A stretch of DNA of 64,000 bases from Allobosea sp. Tri-44 (GCF_004123845.1 NZ_NBDP01000003.1:682001-746000); one strand, 5' to 3'. Shown: positions 35,801-45,165, counted from the first letter of the stretch. The notes: generated by a model not told the origin, from the sequence alone. Made by a program: numbers and translations.

Positions 35801-36313
35801 GACGAGCCGGCCTTGCGCCGCGTCGTCGGCCCGCCGGGCTCCCAGTCGCCGAACGCGCTCGACAGCACCGGCGCGCCGGTCCCGCGCATTGATGCGAGCG
35901 ATGTCGCCTTCACCAAGCTAAGGGCCGAATTCGTGCGCAGCGCCAGCCGGATCGATGTCAGCGACGCGGTGCTGTGGGGCCAGCAGGTCGGCTTCACCAT
36001 CCAGGGCAGCGTCGACTATGGCCGCGACCGCGTCGACATCGGCGGCACCTTCGTACCGGGCTATGCCTTCAACAACGCCTTTGCGCAGGTGCCGGTGGTC
36101 GGCATGATCCTCGGTGGTGGACAATATGGCGGGCTGTTCGCGGTGAATTTCCGCGTTTCTGGTTCAGCCAGCCAGCCGACGATGACGGTGAACCCGCTCT
36201 CGGCGATCGCACCCGGCATCCTGCGCCGCTTCGTCGATCCGCTTGGCGGCGGGCCGCTTGAGCAGACGCGCCCCGGCGCCAGATTGCCCGCGCCGGGTGC
36301 CGCGGAGCGCTAG
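32837..36313 (+). CDS. DUF3971 / AsmA-like (YhdP-type) large envelope protein
   Basis: A 1158-aa protein with one N-terminal membrane helix (TVAVCVAVVTLGFVGAALLV) and a long periplasmic part made of repeated beta-rich sheets, ending with the AsmA-like C-terminal region (GYAFNNAFAQVPVVGMILGG, then GGLFAVNFRVSGSASQPTMT and a NPLSAIAPG motif). In Gram-negatives such proteins form long bridges for phospholipid transport between the membranes. The start is uncertain: TTG 32837 follows a weak A/G-rich stretch, and the frame is open upstream to 32615, but that part has no recognisable family sequence. It is divergent from bcp. The large size, without internal stops, fits the family. Confidence 0.85.
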   Translation: MTENSKISVTSASGATSAAECQEVAAVAKRAWRGIVTITVAVCVAVVTLGFVGAALLVSGFIPLSGLEGRISTAIEERLGPNWKVTAEQAELDRVDGRSRLRVREVSFRHASGASFRAPEAVLGYDAMSLLRGNIRLVSLDLRGVNIRLGVRQDGSLLLEQDVQPEQVSKTPVAGDPVDWDAFAGAMNAIGALVSNEGLLGSLEVAGIGGARVTLIDPAGRQRSGLEDVDVRLERFGGGQARLSMKGRIGPRWKELAIDLSNAPDGTRTATVDIQRFEPAEAVALAFGNAMVALDGMALSGKISLTQAGSGERKLAARLTVAPGVVRVHNSGLDPIEVQGAKLDFSSEDGFKTIKVAAIELQAGETKLAGSGQARNEGGIWRLVLDGGGQVAGIGKDAAVVISALRTQIDVDPGAGEVRMGQLSFKGPLINAEGSGMARRRDDQNSHQFQIRAVDTDMRAALAVWPAVTSPGLHGALTEMVKSGRVEEIDVKVTMSPEANARLANGKGMDDDAVAVALKASQVSFLPNPGLPLLTDARVVGSTTGRTVDLVIPQATAELGDGRKLTLSEGTFAMSDTWADRPQARMSFKSTGSADALVALLNFPSLREFSPLKIEPGALRGAVDLTSQLSLPLVNDLQFADVVIRSSGALSNVASDNLLGGEKLEGANLALTYDRGQLSIKGEGKVGGDKAPIELKQNAKGQGEASVSLALDNAALKRRGFGPETGISGPVQIKVVKPLGKTPEAPPRVEVDLTKAAIDSGVPGVSKPAGRAGKAAFTYVVDDDGPDLEDLTIESAPLLAKGRISLTKQNAFESASFSQLRLSPGDNLTKVEIGRDGGVTKLSVRGPVLDARPFIRDLFDAPAAPTRGARGGQSAASGPDFDLDLDVPILTGFNNEALGNSQLKLSRRNGALRSVAYQGRIGKADLSIKQARQGEGAGQLVMQSENGGATLRFLDLYRRAYGGDLILQLGAGEGRQPGELLLRNFTVRDEPALRRVVGPPGSQSPNALDSTGAPVPRIDASDVAFTKLRAEFVRSASRIDVSDAVLWGQQVGFTIQGSVDYGRDRVDIGGTFVPGYAFNNAFAQVPVVGMILGGGQYGGLFAVNFRVSGSASQPTMTVNPLSAIAPGILRRFVDPLGGGPLEQTRPGARLPAPGAAER

Positions 36314-36319
36314 ATACAG

Positions 36320-36354
36320 GAGCGCTCAGCTCGCGGTGCGCAAGCTGGGCGCTC
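36320..36354. terminator. Convergent-gap hairpin between the AsmA-like gene and tyrS (possible bidirectional terminator)
   Basis: A stem of GAGCGC(36320-36325)/GCGCTC(36349-36354) continued by CAGCT/AGCTG, with one G-T pair between them. It lies in the 70-base gap between two convergent genes. No T-tract follows on either strand, so it may be a weak or Rho-assisted terminator. Confidence 0.35.
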
Positions 36355-36383
36355 AAACCATCTCTGCTTGGCGATGGCGTCCG

Positions 36384-37634
36384 TCAGACCGGCCGCAGCA
36401 GGATGTGCTTCTTCTTGCCGAAGGAGAGCTTGATCGCGCCGTCGACGAGATCGCCCGGCGACAGTGTCGCGCGCTCGTCGCTGACCTGAACGTCGTTGAT
36501 GCGCAAGCCGCCCGCCTTGATCTGGCGGCGTGCCTCGCCGGTCGAAGGCACGAGGCCGGCGGTGACGAAGGCGTTGAGCACGCCGACCCCGGCCTTGAGC
36601 TCGGCTGACGGCACTTCGATACTGGGCAGGTCGTGGGCGGCCCCGCCTTCCTCGAAGGTCTTGCGGGCGGTCTCGGCCGCGGCCTCGGCCGCCTCGCGGC
36701 CGTGCAGCAGCGCCGTCGCCTCGGTCGCCAGCACCTTCTTGGCCTCGTTGACCTCCGAGCCGCCGAGCGCCGCGAGCCTGGCGATCTCGGCCAGCGGCAG
36801 GCGGGTGAACACCTTGAGGAAGCGGCCGACATCGGCATCCTCGGTGTTTCGGAAATACTGCCAGAACTCATAGGGGCTGAAGAGGTCGCCATTGAGCCAG
36901 ACGGCGCCGCTGGCGGTCTTGCCCATCTTGGCACCGGAGGAGGTGGTCAGCAGCGGCGTCGTCAGCGCGAAGAGCTGCTTGCCGTCCATGCGGTGCGCGA
37001 GATCGACGCCGTTGATGATGTTGCCCCACTGATCGGAGCCGCCCATCTGCAGGCGGCAACCATAGCGGCGGTTGAGCTCGACGAAGTCGTAGCCCTGCAT
37101 GATCATGTAGTTGAACTCGAGGAAGGACAGCGATTGCTCGCGATCGAGCCGCAGCTTCACCGAGTCGAAGGACAGCATGCGGTTGACCGAGAAGTGCCGG
37201 CCGACCTCGCGCAGGAACTCGACATAGTTGAGCTTGAGCAGCCAGTCGGCGTTGTTCACCATCAGCGCATCGGTCGGGCCGTCGCCATAGCGCAGGATGC
37301 GCGAATAGACCTTCTTGATGCTCTCGATATTGGCGTTGATCTCCTCGATCGACAGCAGCTTGCGCTGGTCGTCGCGGAAGGACGGGTCGCCGACCATCGA
37401 GGTGCCGCCGCCCATCAGCGTGATCGGCCGATGCCCGGTCTCCTGGAACCAGTAGAGCATGGTGACCGAGATCAGGTTGCCGATATGCAGGCTGGTCGCG
37501 GTCGCATCATAGCCGACATAGGCGGTCTGCGGCCCCTGGCGGCAGAGGGCGTCGAGCTCCTCCGGGTTCGAGACCTGGTGGATGAGGCCGCGCTCGTCGA
37601 GCGCACGCAGGAAATCGGATTTGAAGGCGGTCAT
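36384..37634 (-). CDS. tyrS: Tyrosyl-tRNA synthetase
   Basis: A 416-aa class I aminoacyl-tRNA synthetase, charging tRNA-Tyr. The Rossmann domain starts at [16 protein letters not shown] with the HIGH motif variant HIGN; tyrosine-binding residues lie in QGYDFVEL and [10 protein letters not shown]. The KMSKS loop is KMGKT, the usual form in this bacterial branch (in [11 protein letters not shown]). The last 70 residues form an S4 RNA-binding domain ([20 protein letters not shown] through [10 protein letters not shown]). The longer open frame upstream is not needed: ATG 37634 starts [16 protein letters not shown], the family N-terminus. Length is normal. Confidence 0.96.
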   Translation of the reverse strand: MTAFKSDFLRALDERGLIHQVSNPEELDALCRQGPQTAYVGYDATATSLHIGNLISVTMLYWFQETGHRPITLMGGGTSMVGDPSFRDDQRKLLSIEEINANIESIKKVYSRILRYGDGPTDALMVNNADWLLKLNYVEFLREVGRHFSVNRMLSFDSVKLRLDREQSLSFLEFNYMIMQGYDFVELNRRYGCRLQMGGSDQWGNIINGVDLAHRMDGKQLFALTTPLLTTSSGAKMGKTASGAVWLNGDLFSPYEFWQYFRNTEDADVGRFLKVFTRLPLAEIARLAALGGSEVNEAKKVLATEATALLHGREAAEAAAETARKTFEEGGAAHDLPSIEVPSAELKAGVGVLNAFVTAGLVPSTGEARRQIKAGGLRINDVQVSDERATLSPGDLVDGAIKLSFGKKKHILLRPV

Positions 37635-37670
37635 GGCGGTTTGCGATCTGATCTTTGTCGTTCCGCCGTC

Positions 37671-37729
37671 GTCTAGAGCATGTTCCGCCAAAGTGGAAAC
37701 CGCTTTTGCGGCGAAAGCGCCCCGGGGCG
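37671..37729. repeat. Intergenic repeat of the AGAGCATGTTCCG type with CGCCCCGGGGCG palindrome
   Basis: The sequence from TCTAGAGCATGTTCCG through AAGTGGAAACCGCTTTTGCGG (37672-37711) resembles a widespread intergenic element of Hyphomicrobiales, which has the form AGAGCATG-stem-AAGTGGAAACCG-stem. The stem CCGCCAAAG/CTTTTGCGG pairs with one mismatch. It ends with a perfect 12-bp palindrome CGCCCCGGGGCG (37718-37729) that touches the stop codon of the DUF1127 gene. It separates the tyrS start from that gene. Confidence 0.7.
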
Positions 37730-37957
37730 TTATCCGGGAATGCGATCGAGCCATAGCCTGGCGGGGTCGCTGCGGTGCGGCGGCTCCAGGGCGTCCCGTG
37801 TGAGCCCCAGGTCACGGAGCGCTCGATCGTCCAGCGTCGCGAGAGGGTACCGTGTGCGAGCGGCGCTCGCGCGGCGCTGCCAGAGCGCCAGCAGGCCGTG
37901 CAGGAGGGAAGCGCCGCCGCGCGGGGCGAGCGGCGCCGTATGCGAAAGGCAGGTCAT
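37730..37957 (-). CDS. DUF1127-family small protein
   Basis: A 75-aa protein with the DUF1127 core at the C-terminus: [20 protein letters not shown], the conserved L-x-L-x-D-x-L-x-D-I/L-G-L stretch. Members are Arg-rich small proteins; some bind RNA and affect phosphate or small-RNA turnover in alphaproteobacteria. ATG 37957 has GAGG 8 bases upstream. It is divergent from a LysR regulator gene 121 bases away, so that regulator may control it. Conservation is strong, so I am confident in the gene despite its size. Confidence 0.85.
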   Translation of the reverse strand: MTCLSHTAPLAPRGGASLLHGLLALWQRRASAARTRYPLATLDDRALRDLGLTRDALEPPHRSDPARLWLDRIPG

Positions 37958-38043
37958 GATCGGATCCTCGGGAGAGCAGGCGGTCATGCCCGCTGATGTG
38001 AGGTGAATCTGGGCCAGACGGGGCAGGGCGACAAAGCGGAAGA

Positions 38044-38072
38044 TTGTCACCTGCCATAAAGAGAGCTTATGC
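38044..38072 (+). promoter_or_regulatory. Possible sigma-70 promoter of the LysR gene (predicts a leaderless mRNA)
   Basis: TTGTCA (38044-38049), 17 bases, TTATGC (38067-38072). The ATG of the LysR gene is at 38079, seven bases after the -10 box, so transcription would start at or next to the start codon. No ribosome site lies at the right distance before the ATG, which fits a leaderless transcript. Confidence 0.4.
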
Positions 38073-38078
38073 TTCTGT

Positions 38079-39029
38079 ATGCCTGCGCAACCGCCGCCGC
38101 CGAAGCTTCCGCCCCTCGCCGCGGTCCGAGTCTTCGAGGCTGCCGCGCGCCACCAGAATTTCACCCGCGCGGCCGAGGAACTCGGCATGACGCAGGCTGC
38201 CGTGAGCTATCAGATCCGGCTGCTGGAGGATCGCGTCGGAGCAGCGCTGTTCGTGCGCCAGCCACGCCAGGTCGCGCTGACGGCGATCGGCCAGCGGCTC
38301 GCCGGGCCGGTGGGCAAGGCGCTCACCGATATCGGGACAGTGTTCCGCGATATCTGCGAGGCAAACCAGACGGTTTTGACGATCTCGTCGCTACAGACGA
38401 TGGCGATCACCTGGCTGTCGCCGCGATTGGCCCAGTTCCAGATCGAGAACCCGCAATTCGCCGTGCGCGTCCGGACTTCGCAGCATCTCGTCGACTTCGC
38501 CACCGAGGCTGTTGATCTTGCCGTGCGCTATGGGCCGGGCTCATGGCCAGGCGTCGCGGCGGAGAAGCTCTTCGCTTGCCATTATGCGCCGCTCTGTTCG
38601 CCCGAACTGCGCGAACGGCTGCAATTGCGCGAGGCGGCCGATCTGTTGCGCGCTCCGTTGCTCAGTCCCGACGAGACGTCCTGGAAGGTCTGGTTCGCCG
38701 ATCTCGGCCTCGACCAGCCGCAGCAAGGCGCCCGGGCGATGTCGCTGGAGATGCAGGCGATGAATGTTCAGGCCGCGATGCGCGGGCACGGCGTCGCGAT
38801 GGCCGTGCCCGAGCTTTTCGCCTATGATATCGCGGCCGGGCGGCTCGTCTTCGCAGTGGAGCACGCCATACGCGACCAATGGGCCTACTGGGTCGTCTAT
38901 CCGGTGGAACGCCAGCGCGATCGCAAGATCAGGCTGTTCCGGGACTGGATATTGGCGGAGGCGCGGGCAGCGGAGATGACGCTGCCCTTCATGGCCTCGA
39001 GCTTGGGCTTGATCCACTCATCGGCGTGA
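38079..39029 (+). CDS. LysR-family transcriptional regulator (GcvA-like)
   Basis: A 316-aa DNA-binding regulator. The winged helix-turn-helix is at residues 12-70 (LAAVRVFEAAARHQNFTRAA, then AAVSYQIRLLEDRVGAALF), followed by a linker helix and a LysR substrate-binding fold (LTISSLQTMAITWLSPRLAQ to the C-terminus). The pattern AVRYGPGSWPGV in the co-inducer domain is typical of the GcvA/AmpR-like subgroup. It is divergent from the DUF1127 gene. No metabolic gene lies beside it to hint at its ligand. The start codon has no clear ribosome site (see the promoter entry). Confidence 0.9.
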   Translation: MPAQPPPPKLPPLAAVRVFEAAARHQNFTRAAEELGMTQAAVSYQIRLLEDRVGAALFVRQPRQVALTAIGQRLAGPVGKALTDIGTVFRDICEANQTVLTISSLQTMAITWLSPRLAQFQIENPQFAVRVRTSQHLVDFATEAVDLAVRYGPGSWPGVAAEKLFACHYAPLCSPELRERLQLREAADLLRAPLLSPDETSWKVWFADLGLDQPQQGARAMSLEMQAMNVQAAMRGHGVAMAVPELFAYDIAAGRLVFAVEHAIRDQWAYWVVYPVERQRDRKIRLFRDWILAEARAAEMTLPFMASSLGLIHSSA

Positions 39030-39037
39030 GCCGGGGC

Positions 39038-39709
39038 TCAGGCCTTTTCCTGCTCGCTCTTGATGATCTCGGGGCCGACCTTGCGGTCGAGATAGGCGCT
39101 GACCTGCTCCATCAGCTGGTCGACGCGGCCGTCGAAGAAGTGGTTGGCGCCCTCGACCACGGCGTGCTCGATCTGGATGCCCTTTTGGGTCTTCACCTTC
39201 TCGATCACCGCCATCACTTCCTTGACCGGAGCGACGCGGTCCTCCGAGCCATGCACGAACAGGCCGGAGGACGGGCAGGGCGCGAGGAAGGAGAAGTCGT
39301 AGCGATTGGCCATCGCCGCGATCGAGAGGAAGCCCTCGATTTCCGGGCGCCGCATCAGCAGCTGCATGCCGATCCAGGCGCCGAAGGAAACGCCGGAGAT
39401 CCAGCAGCTCTTGGCCTCGGGGTTCAGCGCCTGCATCCAGTCGAGCGCGGCGGCGGCATCGGAGAGCTCACCGGCGCCGTGGTCGAACTGGCCCTGGCTG
39501 CGGCCGACGCCGCGGAAATTGAAGCGCAGCGCCGAGAAGCCGCGGTTAACATAGGTGTAGAACAGGTTGTAGACGATCTGGTTGTTCATCGTCCCGCCGA
39601 ATTGCGGGTGCGGGTGCAGGATGATCGCCAGCGGCGCGCCGCGCTTCTTGGCGGGCTGGTACCGGCCCTCGATCCGGCCGGCCGGACCGTTGAAAATCAC
39701 CTCTGGCAT
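39038..39709 (-). CDS. Alpha/beta hydrolase
   Basis: A 223-aa hydrolase with a complete catalytic triad: nucleophile Ser in GVSFGAW (G-x-S-x-G), Asp in GSEDRVAPV, His in GANHFFDGRV. The oxyanion region begins ILHPHPQFGGTMNN, as in the dienelactone-hydrolase-like and YtpA/KANL2 groups of short hydrolases (about 200-230 aa). Such proteins usually act on small esters. It lies 8 bases from the end of the LysR gene on the opposite strand, and its 5' end faces the suf operon promoter region, so the two promoters are divergent over 290 bases. Confidence 0.88.
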   Translation of the reverse strand: MPEVIFNGPAGRIEGRYQPAKKRGAPLAIILHPHPQFGGTMNNQIVYNLFYTYVNRGFSALRFNFRGVGRSQGQFDHGAGELSDAAAALDWMQALNPEAKSCWISGVSFGAWIGMQLLMRRPEIEGFLSIAAMANRYDFSFLAPCPSSGLFVHGSEDRVAPVKEVMAVIEKVKTQKGIQIEHAVVEGANHFFDGRVDQLMEQVSAYLDRKVGPEIIKSEQEKA

Positions 39710-39791
39710 CGCATCTCGCCTTTTGTCGGGCGAGGCACGCGGGCGACCGGCTGAAAAGCGGCGTTGCTGCCGCTGAAAAGCCTGCTCACCC

Positions 39792-39820
39792 TTGACGGCC
39801 CCGCCGCTCGCGCCCTACAT
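39792..39820 (+). promoter_or_regulatory. Predicted sigma-70 promoter of the suf operon
   Basis: TTGACG (39792-39797), a 17-base spacer, and CTACAT (39815-39820), a good match to an alphaproteobacterial housekeeping promoter. An ICE-type palindrome starts 8 bases further on, so an operator overlaps the predicted transcription start. The next gene on this strand begins at 40000, so the leader would be about 170 bases. Confidence 0.6.
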
Positions 39821-39827
39821 GGAGCGC

Positions 39828-39842
39828 TTAGAATGGTTCTAA
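39828..39842 (+). promoter_or_regulatory. ICE-like operator (predicted Irr-binding site) upstream of the suf operon
   Basis: TTAGAA-TGG-TTCTAA: a perfect 6+3+6 palindrome. It fits the iron control element core of Hyphomicrobiales (TTTAGAA-N3-TTCTAAA), the site of the Fur-family heme-sensing regulator Irr. It lies just after the -10 box of a predicted promoter, at or next to the start site, where binding would block transcription. Irr is known to act on a suf operon in Agrobacterium. No RirA-type box was seen. This strongly suggests iron control. Confidence 0.65.
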
Positions 39843-39999
39843 CAGCCGTGAACAGAACTGGAACGCGCGAGCGAAGGCTGCTTGCGGTTCCGGTCCATCG
39901 CGGCTCGGACGGGCGGCTATAGCACGGCGCGGGGGTGCGATTTCAAGCATTTCGTGCCGCGTCTTCGGGCAAGCCCTCCGGAGCGGAGCAAAAGCGCAG

Positions 40000-41205
40000 G
40001 TGTTTGCGACGACCCGCAGCTATCTCGACCACAACGCCACGACGCCGGTGCGGCCGGCCGTGGCGGAGGCGATGCTGCGGGCTTTGCAGATGCCGGGCAA
40101 TCCATCCTCCGTCCATAATGAGGGCCGCGCGGCCCGTGGCGCGATCGAGCAGGCCCGCGAGCAGGTCGCGGCGCTCATCGGCGCGAAGGCGAGCAATGTC
40201 GTCTTCACCAGCGGCGGCACCGAGGCCAATGCGACGATCCTGTCGCCCGGCCTCAGCGATTGCAGCGGCGCGCGTGACTGCGTGCGGGCGCCGGTGACGC
40301 TCTTGCTGCACAGCGCCAGCGAGCACCCTTGCGTGCGCGACGGCCATCGCTTCCCCGCGGATCAGGCTGAGGCGATCCCGGTCGATAGTGAGGGGCTGGT
40401 CGATCTCGGCTGGCTCGATCAACGGCTCGCGCGCCTCGCGGCGGAGCAGCCGGATGAGCGCGCGCTGGTCTCGGTCCATCTCGCCAATAACGAGACGGGC
40501 GTGGTCCAGCCAATTGCGGAGATCGCCGGCATCGCCAGGCGCCATGGCGCGCTCGTGCATTCGGACGCCGTCCAGGCCGCCGGCAAGATCGCGATTGATA
40601 TCAATGCCTTGGGCGTCGATGCTCTGACATTGTCCGCCCACAAGATCGGCGGGCCGAAGGGTGTCGGCGCGATCATCTTCCGGACCGGGGCGCTCGAACT
40701 TGCCGACAAGCCTCTGCGCGGTGGCGGCCAGGAGCGCGGCTGGCGCGCCGGCACCGAGAACCTGCCGGGCATCGTCGGCTTCGGCGTCGCCGCAGAAGAA
40801 GCGGGCAAGGCGCTCGCAGGTGAGACGACCCGTCTGGCTGCTCTGCGTGACCGGCTTGAAACCCAGCTCGTGGCGCTGGCGCCCGATACGGTGGTGTTCG
40901 GTGGCAAGGCTTCGCGCCTACCCAATACCTCCGCCTTCGCGACGCCGGGCATCAAGGCCGAGACGGCGCTGATCATGCTCGATCTAGCCGGAGTGGCCCT
41001 GTCATCAGGCTCGGCCTGCTCGTCCGGCAAGGTCAGGCGCTCGCATGTGCTAACAGCCATGGGCGTCGACCCTGTCATGAGCGAAGGGGCCTTGCGCGCC
41101 TCGCTCGGATGGACCACCTGCGAGGCGGACATCGACCAATTCATCGCGGCCTATGCGAAGGCCTTGGCCGCGAACCCGAACCGGCGGACGCAGGCGGCGG
41201 CCTGA
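40000..41205 (+). CDS. Cysteine desulfurase (IscS/NifS-type class V aminotransferase), first gene of the suf operon
   Basis: A 401-aa PLP enzyme that removes sulfur from cysteine as a persulfide for Fe-S cluster assembly. The start is GTG 40000 (FATTRSYLDHNATTPVRP); the PLP Lys is in LSAHKIGGPKG; the persulfide Cys lies in LSSGSACSSGKVRRSH, the loop of the IscS/NifS group. The gene is 61 bases from sufB, in the same orientation, as in many alphaproteobacterial suf operons which begin with this enzyme and contain SufS later. It is the second cysteine desulfurase of the same operon. It is predicted to be cytoplasmic. Confidence 0.92.
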   Translation: MFATTRSYLDHNATTPVRPAVAEAMLRALQMPGNPSSVHNEGRAARGAIEQAREQVAALIGAKASNVVFTSGGTEANATILSPGLSDCSGARDCVRAPVTLLLHSASEHPCVRDGHRFPADQAEAIPVDSEGLVDLGWLDQRLARLAAEQPDERALVSVHLANNETGVVQPIAEIAGIARRHGALVHSDAVQAAGKIAIDINALGVDALTLSAHKIGGPKGVGAIIFRTGALELADKPLRGGGQERGWRAGTENLPGIVGFGVAAEEAGKALAGETTRLAALRDRLETQLVALAPDTVVFGGKASRLPNTSAFATPGIKAETALIMLDLAGVALSSGSACSSGKVRRSHVLTAMGVDPVMSEGALRASLGWTTCEADIDQFIAAYAKALAANPNRRTQAAA

Positions 41206-41266
41206 GCGTTCTCCGCAAGAGCAAGACCGAACCGGCGGGCCTTGAACCCGCGACAGGAGTGTAGAG

Positions 41267-42739
<1,473 letters not shown>

Positions 42740-42744
42740 CGCCC

Positions 42745-42830
42745 CGTCATGGTCGGGCTTGTCCCGACCATCCACGTCTTTCTTTCAAACGCTCAAGTCG
42801 TGGATGCTCGGCACAGGGCCGAGCATGACG
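42745..42830. repeat. 86-bp palindromic repeat between sufB and sufC (CGTCATGGTCGGG type)
   Basis: Two 32-base arms (42745-42776 and 42799-42830) are inverted copies, both beginning CGTCATG in opposite orientation and ending CATCCACG; within each arm a small hairpin is formed (GGTCGGGCTTGTCCCGACC and GCTCGGCACAGGGCCGAGC). It lies between sufB and sufC, so it is transcribed as a stable hairpin within the operon mRNA. Confidence 0.85.
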
Positions 42831-42853
42831 CGGCAGGAACTTGGAACCGAACA

Positions 42854-43606
42854 ATGCTCGAAATTCGTAATCTGGTCGTCAAGATCGCCGACGAGGACAA
42901 GCAAATCCTCAACGGCCTCAACCTCACCGTGAACGCCGGCGAGGTCGCTGCGATCATGGGGCCGAACGGCTCCGGCAAGTCGACGCTGAGCTATGTCATC
43001 GCCGGCAAGGAGGACTATGAGGTCCTCGACGGCGAGATCCTGCTCAATGGCGAAAACCTGCTGGAGATGGAGGCCGATGCCCGCGCCGCCGCCGGCATCT
43101 TCCTCGCCTTCCAGTATCCGCTGGAGATCCCCGGCGTCGCCACCATGACCTTCCTCAAGGCGGCGATGAACGCGCAGCGCAAAGCACGCGGCGAGGCCGA
43201 GCTGCTGACCCCGGACTTCATCCGCCAAGTCAACGGCGCCGCCGACAAGCTCGGCATCGACCGCGAGATGCTGCGCCGGCCGCTCAATGTCGGTTTTTCC
43301 GGCGGCGAGAAGAAGCGCATGGAAATCCTGCAGATGGCGCTGCTGTCGCCGTCGATGTGCATTCTCGACGAGACCGATTCCGGCCTCGACATCGACGCGC
43401 TGCGCATCGTCGCCGACGGCGTCAACGCTCTGCGTGCCCAGAACCGCGGCTTCCTGGTGATCACCCATTATCAGCGCCTGCTCGATCATATCGTGCCCGA
43501 CACCGTGCATGTGATGTCGAAGGGCAAGATCGTCAGGACCGGCGGCAAGGAGCTGGCGCTCGAGCTCGAAAAGAGCGGCTATGCCTCCTATGGCGAGGCT
43601 GCGTGA
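42854..43606 (+). CDS. sufC: Fe-S cluster assembly ATPase SufC
   Basis: A 250-aa ABC-type ATPase that drives the SufBCD scaffold. It has Walker [10 protein letters not shown], signature [11 protein letters not shown] and Walker [16 protein letters not shown] (with Asp-Glu-Thr, the SufC form), and the H-loop [12 protein letters not shown] 42854 gives the family length; the open frame upstream covers the palindrome and is not coding. The stop at 43606 overlaps the sufD start by one base, so SufC and SufD are translated together. It is cytoplasmic. Confidence 0.96.
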   Translation: MLEIRNLVVKIADEDKQILNGLNLTVNAGEVAAIMGPNGSGKSTLSYVIAGKEDYEVLDGEILLNGENLLEMEADARAAAGIFLAFQYPLEIPGVATMTFLKAAMNAQRKARGEAELLTPDFIRQVNGAADKLGIDREMLRRPLNVGFSGGEKKRMEILQMALLSPSMCILDETDSGLDIDALRIVADGVNALRAQNRGFLVITHYQRLLDHIVPDTVHVMSKGKIVRTGGKELALELEKSGYASYGEAA

Positions 43607-44955
43607 TGGCGCTCATCACCCCGCTCAAGACCGCGGCCGAGCAGCAGCTCGCCGAGCAGTTCGCCAACATCAAGGCCGAGCTGCCGGGCGCCGGCGCGAT
43701 GCGCAAGCTGCGCGAGGATGCCTTCGCCGGCTTCGAAACCAAGGGCCTGCCGCATCGTCGGCTCGAATCCTGGCGCTATACCGACCTGCGCAACCTGGTG
43801 CGCGAGGCGATGCCGCTGGCGCGTCGTCCGGCACGCCCGCAGGCGATCACCGACCGGCTGGCGCTGCAGACCATCGCCGGCCGGCGCTTCGTCACCATCG
43901 ACGGTATCTTCAGCGCGGCTGATTCCGATCTACAGGGCCTGCCTGCCGGCATCACGGCACGCAGTCTCGCCGAGGCGCTGACCGAGGCACCGGATGAGAT
44001 CGCGGCCGCCTTCGCCGTGCCGGAGGTGGCGCGCGACGACGGCGCGCTGATGCTCAATGCCGCCTTCGCCCAGGACGGTGTCGTGATCGAGATCGCGCCC
44101 GGGACGGAACTCGACCAGCCACTCGTGCTGCTCGCGCTAGGCTCCGGCGAAAGCGAGGCGGCAATCGTCTCGCGCTCGCTGGTCAAGGTCGGCGCCGGCG
44201 CCAAGGTCACGATCGTCGAGCTGCAGGAGAGCGTCGGTCCGGCGCCAGTGCAGGTCAATCACGCCACCGCCTTCGTCATCGGCGACGGCGCCGAGGTTGA
44301 GCATGTCCGCATGGTCACTCGCCAGCGCGCCGAGACCGTGCAGGTGCAGTCGCTGCTCGCCGAGCTCGGCGCGCATGTCTCGTTCGACTCGATCGCAGTC
44401 GCCGTGAATTGCGGCGTGCTGCGCCAGCAGAGCTTCCTGCGCTATGGCGGCGAGCACAGCCGTGCGGCGCTGCGCGGCATCAACCTCTTGCGCAAGCAGG
44501 AGCATTCCGACGTCACGCTGGTGATGGACCACGCAGCCGCCCATGGCGAGAGCCGTGAGCTGTTCAAGACCATCATCGAGGGCGAGGGCACCGGCGTTTT
44601 CCAGGGCAAGGTCATCGTCCGTCAGCATTCGCAAAAGGTCGACGGCAGCATGAAGAGCCACGCGTTGCTGCTGAACGATGGCGCGACCATGTTCAACAAG
44701 CCGGAGCTCGAAATCTTCGCCGACGACGTGGTCTGTGGCCACGGCGCGACCGTGGCGCAGATGGACAGCGATCAGCTCTTCTACCTGATGGCGCGCGGCC
44801 TGCCGCGGCCGCAGGCCGAGGCGCTGGTGCTCGCCGCTTTCGTCGGCGAGGTCTCGGACATGGTTGGCGATGAGGGCGTTCGCGAGATCGTCGGCCGCGA
44901 GATCGACTGCTGGCTCGGCCAGCGCGATGGCGCACCCAAGCTCGGAGCCGCCTGA
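43606..44955 (+). CDS. sufD: Fe-S cluster assembly protein SufD
   Basis: A 449-aa subunit of the SufBC2D scaffold. It shares the SufB/D core, with RRLESWRYTDLRNLVREA at residues about 50-67 and the C-terminal FADDVVCGHGATVAQMDSDQ with its conserved Cys-Gly-His, followed by YLMARGLPRPQAEALVL. Its ATG 43606 overlaps the sufC stop and its stop overlaps the next ATG (44955) by one base. Length is normal. The scaffold lacks its own ATPase and depends on SufC. It is confidently part of the operon. Confidence 0.95.
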   Translation: MALITPLKTAAEQQLAEQFANIKAELPGAGAMRKLREDAFAGFETKGLPHRRLESWRYTDLRNLVREAMPLARRPARPQAITDRLALQTIAGRRFVTIDGIFSAADSDLQGLPAGITARSLAEALTEAPDEIAAAFAVPEVARDDGALMLNAAFAQDGVVIEIAPGTELDQPLVLLALGSGESEAAIVSRSLVKVGAGAKVTIVELQESVGPAPVQVNHATAFVIGDGAEVEHVRMVTRQRAETVQVQSLLAELGAHVSFDSIAVAVNCGVLRQQSFLRYGGEHSRAALRGINLLRKQEHSDVTLVMDHAAAHGESRELFKTIIEGEGTGVFQGKVIVRQHSQKVDGSMKSHALLLNDGATMFNKPELEIFADDVVCGHGATVAQMDSDQLFYLMARGLPRPQAEALVLAAFVGEVSDMVGDEGVREIVGREIDCWLGQRDGAPKLGAA

Positions 44956-45164
44956 TGCCTTACGTCAACCTGCAGATCACCAAGGGCGCGACACGCGAGC
45001 AGAAGGCCGAGATCGTCAAGGAGTTCACGCAGACGCTCGTCCGCGTGCTCGGCAAGAACCCGCAGAGCACCCATATCGTGATCCAGGAGATCGAGCGCGA
45101 GGATTGGGGGCATGCCGGCACGCTTGTCGCCGACCGGCCCGCCACGCCTGCCGGAAAGGCCTGA
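44955..45164 (+). CDS. 4-oxalocrotonate tautomerase-family protein, inside the suf operon
   Basis: A 69-aa protein starting MPYVNLQITKGATREQKAEI; after removal of Met the N-terminal Pro1 is the catalytic base of the tautomerase superfamily. Its beta-alpha-beta layout and length fit the 4-OT group. Its ATG shares one base with the sufD stop and the sufS start follows 1 base after its stop, so it is embedded in the suf operon and must be co-expressed. An Fe-S role for a tautomerase is not established; it could work on an unrelated substrate. Residues that bind the ring carboxylate (Arg11/Arg39 in 4-OT) are only partly matched. Confidence 0.82.
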   Translation: MPYVNLQITKGATREQKAEIVKEFTQTLVRVLGKNPQSTHIVIQEIEREDWGHAGTLVADRPATPAGKA

Positions 45165-45165
45165 G

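Noticed and set aside
42749..42853. Longer N-terminus for SufC starting at 42749
   Set aside because: This part is the palindromic repeat; SufC length and motif order are correct from ATG 42854.
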